From: Siphonodentalium dalli
Lineage: Eukaryota > Mollusca > Scaphopoda > Gadilida > Siphonodentaliidae
Assembly (NCBI GenBank): GCA_032622095.1
Contig: CP136065.1
Coordinates: 109,907,195-109,971,194 of the forward strand
Reading direction: 5' to 3'
Length of the DNA: 64,000 nt
Position numbers and translations under genes: made by a program. Shown piece by piece: positions 55,795-64,000 of the stretch; position 1 is the first letter of the stretch; every line of letters begins with the position of its first letter. Under the pieces are notes generated by a model. That model was not told the origin of the DNA and made no database searches. It saw only the letters and a program-made list of their open reading frames with translations.

Positions 55795-56250
55795 TTAAAG
55801 GTACTCAATCCGATCAGACGCTCCTAAATTACTATTTCTTCGCCTTCGGGGTAACAAATATTTTATTCGAGTCGAGGAACCCACCCATCAAAGCTCAGAA
55901 TGATCAGATATAGATTTTTTAAGTTTGTTGTTTCTCGAGATGTGTAATAATGCCCAGAAACACGTAGTCAAACGGAGGGTCTCGAGCAAAATTGCGGATG
56001 AAGATGGATAACTCTAAAATCAAGTGGTAATACGGTCAAATTTCGTGATACTTTTTGTGATAATACGGCCATATTTTGTTGAACAAAATATTGATAAATA
56101 ACAAGTTTTTGGAAATTTGTTACCATAGTTCACAGTGGTTAGCATTATTTTGTTGCAATAAATCGATTCTGATAACTAAAGCGTATTTTGAAGAAATGTT
56201 GTTGTATCTTGATGGTATGGGGACCGTCTGATCGGATTGAGTACCTTTAA
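55795..56250 (+). mobile_element. Family C element, complete
   Basis: TTAA at both ends, AGGTACTCAATCCGATCAGACG and its inverted copy as terminal repeats, 456 bp. The non-palindromic body has GTCGAGGAACCCACCCATCA, AAGATGGATAACTCTAAAAT, CAAGTGGTAATACGG and ACCATAGTTCACAGTGGTTA. This is the best reference copy of the unfolded form. It is non-coding. Confidence 0.88.
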
Positions 56251-57169
56251 TATCTGATTTCGGGGTTCTTTTGTTCTTCCGACTTTATGGTAGACACGGT
56301 CCGTGTTTCCTTGGCTGTCATTCACCCAGTGTGAAGGGGCACCCGTGGACCCATCATTGTTACCCATCCAAGCAGGGAATACAAGTGAAGTCGGCCGCAT
56401 GCTAAGTCGACCCCCCCCCACCCACGAAGAGGCCTCAGGCGAAGTCTATCCCTAGAGAAGGCCCATTTATTAGATAAGAATTGAATGAAACCTTAAATTG
56501 GCTTAATTTGGTTGATGGACAAAGAGCATGCTTATTATTATCAATGACTATCTCCACAGAAAGGGGGAGATATTGGAAAGTAAATAAAGAAATGGACAAT
56601 AGTTTAATGTCAAACAACATAAGCGGGAGATGAACAGTTCATTAGCTGTATCAAACCATATCATCTGTGAAAAACCTATAATAACAATATCACAACAAAA
56701 TGTCTACACTATTAGCCAGGTTCAGTTACATGTACACATTACTTCTGAATTGTCTTGCTATGGTATCCTATTTTGATGCACCTAGCACGTAGTTACACGA
56801 TTTAGTGATGGGAATATACCAACCGGAAATACATGTATTGCAAACTGCGCAATCTGACTTGTTTTGTGTGACAAGACTAGCGGCTTATTTATCCACCATA
56901 CGTCGGTTTACTGGATCAGTGAATAGCCTTATCTGACATAGACCAAGTTTCCTTCCACGTAAGCCAGCTAATGAAATCGGTATGGATAAGACTTGTTTAC
57001 GTCGAAGTATACAGTTGCCTTGTAAACTCTCCCAGAGCGGACTATAAGCGTATGTCGATCAACCGCTCATCTAAATCACCCATGGCGGTAATAATATTTC
57101 ATAATTGTGAAAGTAATCCGGATTATTCAATAGTAAAGATTATATTTGTTCTGAACTTCACATGAGTTG
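56251..57169. other. Intergenic, no gene seen
   Basis: Contains a C run (56411-56419) and a GC-richer patch near 56290-56400 whose - strand frame lacks a recognisable domain. Confidence 0.35.
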
Positions 57170-57614
57170 TTAGAGGTACTCAATCCGATTAAGCACCCCA
57201 TAATTACTATTTCTTTGGCTTCGGGGGTAAAAAAAATATTTGATTCGAGTCGAGGAACCCACCCTTCAAAGCTCAGAGTGATCAGATATCGATTTTTGAA
57301 ATTAGTTAATTTTTGGAGATGTGGTCCACTTGCGGGTGTAAGATGGATAACACTAAAATCATGTGATTATTATTGTTAATAGTAACCACTTGATTTTAGA
57401 GTTATCCATCTTACACCCGCAATTTGTCCGTAATTTGTCCGTTTGAGCACGTGGAAGTGGACCACATCTCCAAAAATTAATAAATTTCAAAAATCGATAT
57501 CTGATCACTCTGAGCTTTGAAGGGTGGGTTCCTCGACTCGAATCAAATATTTTTGACCCCCAAAGCCAAAGAAATAGTAATTTAGGAGCGTCTAATCGAA
57601 TTGAGTACCTTTAA
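57170..57614. mobile_element. Family C foldback derivative 1
   Basis: Left half of family C followed by its own inverted copy around the loop TTATTATTGTTAATAGTAA. Right flank TTAA intact, left mutated to TTAG. Arms of about 210 bp with few mismatches. Confidence 0.85.
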
Positions 57615-60024
57615 CTAAAAGTAGTAATTTAATGATCAAATTTGAGGTTATTCCTAATTACACATCATATATATTCTGTGCGAAATTTAGAACAACAGTT
57701 AGATTATAATACATCAGTATGACCGTTAGGTATCACTCTTTCCGAATGTAGTATTTTGTGTTGATTGCTAGGATAAACTCGATTAAATTTGAAAAATCCC
57801 TCCACCGGATATTGATGTATAAAGTCCGTTATGGACGAGGAAGAAAGCCGTGCTTCGACGTAAACCAGTATTATCCCTACCGATTACATCATCTGGTTTT
57901 CGTGGAATGAAAGTTGGATTATCTCTCACATTGGTCGAATCAAATCTTCTATTCAGGGACAGTGCAATGTTGACTTATTCATTGTATTACACCGTTCGCC
58001 AATGACGCCAATTAGACAGAAACCAATCCGATTCGGATCGAATAATCGTCGGGGTGTAGTTACAAAGACGACCAAGTTCGCGATGGCAGTATCGATCGAG
58101 ACGCGTGACACTTATATATGTAACTGAACCTGACTATCAACCCTTTCTATACTGAATGGATTCTGGTATATAATTCGTGGGATGTTCAGGATAAATTAGC
58201 AGACGATAGTTTCATGACATGATAATACAAGTTCGGATGAATTCATATTAATTGGTGGGAAATGTTTAGATAATACCTATGGTCGTTTGTTGAAATTATT
58301 ATCTGAACAATTCCTATATAAGGGAACTACTCGTCAATGAGTATTTAGTATAGAAAGGGTTACATGAGAACGAACACAACCAGTTACATTTCACAAAACG
58401 ATATAGTGTGCATACTTACACAACCTTTTTATAACAGGAGAATAGGCCTACATCCATTCAATTACAAAATGTTTACAGGGACATAAAACACTCGTAGCGG
58501 GTAAATGTGAAACATCATACGAATCTACAAAACCATCGCAATGCAATATAAGAAGAACATGGAAACATAGACAAACGTTGTTATTATTTTTATTATCGAC
58601 AACTCTTCAATGGCGAAACATCGCGTGTTCAAAACCTTTATATGTAAACATTACTGTTACAGTGCCAGCTATTTTATGAGGGATAAGACAAGCGTTCAGC
58701 AAATTCTGATGGATACACGAAGGTCTCCGTTTATAAAAGGTCGTACTAAGCAATGATACATATTCCAGACATTTACATATTTTCAACTTAAAGATTTCAT
58801 TTAAAATTACATTTGACGATGTTTGTTGAAATCGTCTGTATTCACTGTAATGGTAATGTTTACATAACAACAGTTTCAATGTGCGAAATCTCGACACTGG
58901 AGAATTACCAATAATAAAAATAGAACCAAAAATAAATTTTTCCATTTACTTCTTAGTGATGATCAACATATTCTCGTGCATATGTTCCTATATATTCACA
59001 TCGGTTCATATATGAAGTTATTTGATTCTGAGATAAACCCATAATGAACTTATAACCTTTATCCCGTTGAATGGCGCGGGCCACAATGAAAACACATTAC
59101 TATACGATAAATAGGTTTGTATAGAACCAATTGCTCAACTATTGTCATATTGAACATATTTCGACATCCATATATGTTCATATTGAGCATATATATTATG
59201 ACACAGGAGAACAGGCTGTGATTGTTTTTACAATCCATTTTGATTTTTCACATTTTACACGCTGCGAATGCATTGTCCCATTAAATGGACAGGCCGGGTA
59301 GAATGTCGAGTTCTCACCGAGTCTCCTGATCGGCAGGTAATGTTTTCACTACATCGGACATTCGGACAAGAACGCTCAAAAAATAAGATTGAGTTAAATT
59401 TGAGATTGCATCTTGTCCGACCAAGTTGGCAATATTGAAAAAATATATACACTCTTAAAAAATTTGATTCCACGAAAAACCAAATTTTTACAATGATTTG
59501 ATTCTCTGATCGGAACCTAGTAGATGAACGACAACCCAGGTCGTCTTTCTGGAAGCCACATCAGCTAACCATACATGGATTCGAATCAGAAACAAGCGTT
59601 ACAATGAAGCAAATTTAATAACTATACTTTGATCATGTTCGATCATTCAAATAAGGTCTGTCGCTTTTATTAAAATCTAACGTTCTAACAATGGCTGACT
59701 GGGTTAACACATGACTTTGTTTTGGATATTTGCCAACTATTCGGTTTTGGGAAAGATAACTGGCCTCCTGTATTCCTATAACAAACTAAATTTATTTTAA
59801 TCTGGAACATAACTAAATGATAATAATTCATATGTATCTGCAGCGATCGCATATTTATATAAATTTAATAAACATATGTGCATGTTTATACTATTTTAGC
59901 AATTCGACAAAGCAAGTTTATTGTCTCTTTCTAGTAATAGTATATATCAAAGTCGTGTAATGCACAATCACAATTACTAGTTTATTTCTGAAACCATCAT
60001 ATATAATTTGCCCGATGTGACCCG
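57615..60024. other. Intergenic; one family F element, no gene supported
   Basis: A 112-codon - strand frame (58607-58945) has no recognised domain. A + frame open from about 57872 to 58131 lacks a start and any family match. AT-rich elsewhere. Confidence 0.35.
58141..58359. mobile_element. Family F element, best copy
   Basis: CCCTTTCTATACTGAATGG and the inverted ATTTAGTATAGAAAGGG ends, 219 bp. Flanks TCAA and TTAC are one or two changes from TTAA. The inner GAAATTATTATCTGAACAAT resembles copies in introns 12 and 13 of CCNF. Confidence 0.7.
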
Positions 60025-60479
60025 TTAAAGATGCATTATCCGATTAAACATCCCTAAATTACCATTTCTTTGACTGCGGGGAGAAAACATATTTGATTCG
60101 AGTCGAGGAACCAACTCATCAAAGCTCAGACTGATCAAATATCGATTTTTGACATCTGTTATTTCTCGAGATATGTACTTTTTTCCGCCTGGCAAATATT
60201 CGTCACGACCAAACTGCGGATGAAGATGGATAACTCTAAAATCAAGTGTTAATACGGCTAAATTCGTGATAATCAAGTGATAATACGCCCATATTTCTTT
60301 GAACATGTTGATAAATAACATGTTTTGGGAAATTTGGTACCATAGTTGACAGTGGTTAGCATTATTTTGTTGTAATTAATAGATTCTGATAACTAAAGCG
60401 TATTTTGAAGAAATGTTGTTTTTGTTGTTGTTGTAACTTGATGATATGGGGAGCGTCTGATCGGATTGCGTACCTTTAA
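60025..60479 (+). mobile_element. Family C element, complete, left end diverged
   Basis: TTAA on both sides. Left end AGATGCATTATCCGATTAAAC differs, right end CGTCTGATCGGATTGCGTACCT is intact. Body as in 55795-56250. Confidence 0.82.
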
Positions 60480-61200
60480 TTTGTCACCCATTTTTATGGC
60501 ACACATTTGCACGCTCAATATATACATATGACAAATGGCAAACTTGCAGATATTAATAATGGTTACAAAAGCCAAGTTTCATCCTACGCACACTGCAATA
60601 GAAGTGGAGTTTCATTCGCCACATACAGACCGAACAAGCTAGCGTGTGTATATATCTATAATACTATGCAGCAAAATAACTGACTGGGTCAGCATATATT
60701 ATTAACGGTTACACATGTATATCAGCAGTACGATTACAATGATAGCAAGTAATTCGCCAGTCTGCAAATGTAATTTCTATTGACTTCTGCAAATAATTTG
60801 TACTTCGCAAACCACGAGATTCACCCACTTTGTTAAAGGATATATGTGGCGAACAATGTCACAAGGCACTATCGGAAAGCCCTCCCGATAGTGCTTAAGA
60901 TGGCCAGATTCCATTACGATCACACAATAAATACGTCGAAAACGCATAAATATTACCACAACTGGTTCTTCGGATATTTCCGTGGCTTGACAATGCTGAC
61001 GTCAACATACTTTTAAATTCGCGCAGTACTATTTTTCGCTCAGTTTTGAATTCGCGCACTTTAAATTCGCGCACCTATTACTGCGCGAATTAAAAACTGA
61101 GAAAATTAATTTCGTAATATTTATGTGATATTTTTCATATATCTTGGAGCTGATGATAGTTTCGGTTCTTAGTCATTGCTGGAGATAGTATATGTGTATA
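60480..61200. other. Intergenic with two small hairpins
   Basis: GCACTATCGG-AAAGCCCT-CCGATAGTGC near 60867-60894 is a short hairpin, and the family G element is at 61013. No gene. Confidence 0.4.
61013..61108. mobile_element. Family G short GCGCGAATT hairpin, copy 1
   Basis: AAATTCGCGCAGTACTATTT, TTCGCTCAGTTTTGAATTCG, then inverted parts GTGCGCGAAT and TACTGCGCGAATTAAAAACT. A second copy is at 61976. About 95 bp, flanking the family C foldback on the other side. Confidence 0.65.
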
Positions 61201-61678
61201 TTAAAGGTACTCAATCCGATCAGACGCTCCTAAATTACTATTTCTTTGGCTTCGGGGGTAAAAAATATTTGATTCGAGTCGAGGAACCCACCCATCAAAG
61301 CTCAGAGTGAGCAGATATCGATGTTTGAAGTTTGTTAATTTTTGGAGATCTGGTCCAAAACTTCTGCAGATCCACGTGCTCAAACGGACAAATTGCGGTT
61401 GTAAGATGGATAACTCTAAAATCAAGTGGTTATTATTGTTAATAGTAACCACTTGATGTTAGAGTTATCCATCTTACAACCGCAATTTGTCCGTTTGAGC
61501 ACGTGGATCTGCAGAAGTTTTGGACCAGATCTCCAAAAATTAACAAACTTCAAACATCGATATCTAATCACTCTGAGCTTTTATGGGTGGGTCCCTCGAC
61601 TCGAATCAAATATTTTTTACCCCCCAAAGCCAAAGAAATAGTAATTTAGGAGCGTCTGATCGGATTGAGTACCTTTAA
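61201..61678. mobile_element. Family C foldback derivative 2
   Basis: TTAA exact at both ends. The two halves (about 230 bp) are near-perfect inverted repeats around the same loop TTATTATTGTTAATAGTAA as 57170-57614. The 83- and 71-codon frames on opposite strands give the same peptide because of the palindrome. Confidence 0.9.
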
Positions 61679-61975
61679 ACAGTATCGCGGTGGATTTACA
61701 TCGTGTAGACACTAAACTAGTAACTACACACATCATCATTTTGTGGCGACCTGGACTATCAGTATTTCTTATACAAGCATTTCAACAATGTCTATGTTAT
61801 CATGATTTGACGCTTGAATTGTGAGCAATGATCTTGATAGCGGTTAGCCGAATGTAAATATATGCATACATGTATAGGCGTAATTGTCTATTCAATCGTT
61901 CATAATATATGTAAACTCAGCAACATAGCACTCTTTTATTTCATATGGACTGTGGTTTAGATTAAACTTGGGAGT

Positions 61976-62062
61976 CGAACTATTTTTCGCTCAGTTTTAA
62001 ATTCGCGCACAGATGGGTGCGCGAAAAACAAAATAGTACTGCGCGAATTTAAATACGAGTAA
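61976..62062. mobile_element. Family G short GCGCGAATT hairpin, copy 2
   Basis: ACTATTTTTCGCTCAGTTTT, AAATTCGCGCACAGATGGGT, then GCGCGAAAAACAAAATAGTA and CTGCGCGAATTTAAAT. Confidence 0.65.
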
Positions 62063-62183
62063 GGTAGTCTCTCAAATTATAAACAAAGATTCAAATCGGA
62101 GCTTAATGTGTGGCACACGATGCCGTAGATTGTTATCAGTTATATATAAACAAAACAGTATTCTAATTTCCCGTTTACAAGTT

Positions 62184-62530
62184 GATAATCGATTTTTGAA
62201 TTTTTTATTTCCCGAGATTTGTAATTTTTGGCGGCCTGCCAAATATTCGTCAAGCCGACGGTTTCGAACCAAATTGCGGATGGAGATGGATAACTCTAAA
62301 ATCAAGTGGCTTTGTGTGTTAGATATTTTACAATCCGGCCGAATTTCGTTGAACAAAATGTTGATAAATAACACGTTTTTTGGGAAATTTTATACTGTAG
62401 TTGACTGAGGTTAGCATTACTTTTTGGGCAATTAATCTTTTCTGATAACTGAAGCGGCATTTCAAAAAATGTTGCTGTTGTTGGAATCTGATGGTATGGG
62501 GACCATCGAATCGGATTGATTATACCTTTC
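62184..62530 (+). mobile_element. Family C element, diverged
   Basis: Lacks the left terminal repeat. Keeps GCGGATGGAGATGGATAACT, CTAAAATCAAGTGGC and TTGATAAATAACACG. Ends GACCATCGAATCGGATTGAT then TATACCTTT. The most decayed copy. Confidence 0.65.
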
Positions 62531-64000
62531 AGTGTGAGTCCTTGCCATCCAATGTCCTTGATCAAAACGTCGTGCCTTTCTACTTCCTAAATTGAGAAAC
62601 AGAGTCAACTCCTCTTCGATAATTTTTCAATATATTTTTTCAATGTAATTTATAGAGAATAATACCATGCACGCGAAAAGCCACGGTCGCTAACACAGCC
62701 ATACGAGACAATACAAGAAAATTACATTGTACAATCAATAGTTTATACACAAATAACTTTTAATCATTATTCACCCCATCTGAAACTACGTTCGCTATAT
62801 ACAAAGCAATATTTGAGTTATATATACAATCATATCTAAGCAATTAATTTTGTGAAACATGCAGTGTTCTGATCGGTAAAATTTAAAGTGGCACCGTCAG
62901 ATAGCGCTTCTTTGAAACGTTTTAGCCATTTGTGGCTCAACTTAGCAATGCCACGAGATTCTGGACAGGATTAATTGAATAGCAATTCAAGATAAATAAG
63001 TTTTTTCCCTTCTGATCGCGCACAAATGGGTTTTTTTTCCGTTTGAACGTTTTTGGTGCACGGTCATAATTTTTTCAGACACGTATGATACTTTTTTTTT
63101 TTATCTTTAGTCATTTTTGGGACCCATGCACAACTCGACCCAAATTATTTCCGTCTTAATAAGATTTATCCGACCATTTATCGACCCTCACCCCCTAGAA
63201 GTGTCCATGATTGTTTATGTTCGGAGTGATCTAGACTGACATTTTACGGGTATTTAGTAATTTTACATCAAGTAGCAATCTATACTGACTGTCTAAATGC
63301 AGATTTGATGTTAAAATTACATTATTACATTCGTTTTAAGGCCAAAAATTGTTGAAAAATATGGAGGATTTTTATTTTCGCTGCGGTATAATTGCTTTTG
63401 GGTCCTCTTGACCACACAGGCACACACCGCCTTATACAGTGCCCAGATTTTGTTTGAACACCTTCCTGACCCGAGTTGTAATTATTTAGCACCATGTGAA
63501 CGCCGAAACTGTATATATCTTGTAAAAAATTAAGACGTGTTACCATAGAAGGAAGAAACCTTTACTCGGCACATATTTCTACAGCAATAACTTGCAGAAG
63601 TTGTCAGAAATAGAAGGTTCATGTCAGCGTATTTTAAGGTGGAGGTCAAGTGAACAATTTTGAATGGGGATTTCCATGCAAATCTCCGGAGCAAAAGTTA
63701 TGTATGAAGCAGTTTTCCGGAAACCAAAGCAGGTATATAATTGAACAGACACTAATATATAACTGGCAGGTGCGCTAGGTAAATTATAAAATTCTGCAAT
63801 AAATATATTTTTGAGAATTTTTTTTCTGGAATTACATCACATGACCTACATTTGAGAAATCAATATAAAATTCAAAAATAAATACAACATTATAATAGAA
63901 CATGATCCCAAGAGGACCCGCCATATAACTACCTGTTGTTTTCAATACCACACCAAGTCAACCTCAGAAGTAGGTGCAACTCTGTAACTTTTGCTCCGCA
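62531..64000. other. Intergenic to window end; possible element running off the edge
   Basis: TCCGGAGCAAAAGTTA at 63685 is mirrored by TAACTTTTGCTCCG at 63986-63999, the last bases of the window, suggesting a roughly 315-bp or longer inverted-repeat element cut by the window edge. No exon recognised. Confidence 0.4.

Noticed and set aside
56176-56421. Patch containing CTTGGATGGG on the - strand, resembling a 5S rRNA internal segment
   Set aside because: Only about ten bases match; the surrounding sequence does not follow 5S rRNA, so it is not an RNA gene.
58607-58945. 112-codon - strand frame
   Set aside because: No recognised motif, no splice context, no copy elsewhere; composition like the surrounding AT-rich DNA.
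61201-61641. Near-identical peptides on both strands (TLSFDGWVPRLESN type)
   Set aside because: Produced by the family C palindrome; the same peptide appears in every family C copy with frame breaks.

Overview
This is a piece of a eukaryotic, animal genome. It is AT-rich, gene-poor and full of repeats. It contains one clear protein-coding gene with GT-AG introns: a 14-exon cyclin F gene (CCNF) on the + strand, coding from 24800 (or 25733) to 38489. Translating across the splice junctions I placed by eye gives a 779-residue protein with F-box, Sel1/TPR-like, cyclin N, cyclin C and acidic PEST-like parts in the vertebrate order. Cyclin F, the large introns and the dense short inverted-repeat transposons point to a metazoan, most likely a marine invertebrate. 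I cannot name the phylum from sequence alone.

Layout. 1-24 kb: no confident gene; decayed repeats, foldback elements and hairpins, a degraded transposon-type Cys-rich coding fragment near 16.9 kb, and two weak first-exon candidates (965-1100 and 22529-22606). 24.0-25.8 kb: a tandem duplication of about 0.9 kb that copied the CCNF core promoter (TATA plus initiator), 5' UTR, start codon, first coding exon and splice donor, giving two near-identical alternative first exons. 26.2-38.5 kb: exons 2-14, with introns 2, 3, 4, 11, 12 and 13 carrying short inverted-repeat transposons. 38.8-49.6 kb: a 4.5-5 kb segmental duplication in direct orientation, separated by a higher-order tandem array. Each copy holds a candidate 149-nt terminal exon of an unrecognised membrane protein. 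49.6-64 kb: minisatellite, foldback elements and several copies of one TTAA-flanked inverted-repeat family.

Repeat families, named here for convenience. A: TTAA-flanked, CCCTTTCATGAC ends, nested palindromes. B: TA-flanked, CAGTAATGCCC ends, Tc1/mariner-like. C: TTAA-flanked, AGGTACTCAATCCGATC ends, some copies turned into perfect foldbacks. E: about 1.8-kb foldback. F: CCCTTTCTATACTGAAT ends. G: short GCGCGAATT hairpin. The duplicated segments allow relative dating: family A insertions are shared by both copies, while one family B insertion is filled in one copy and empty in the other.

There is no operon, CRISPR array, prokaryotic defence locus, rRNA or convincing tRNA. The best biology is the duplicated promoter/first exon of CCNF and the behaviour of the foldback transposons around and inside it.
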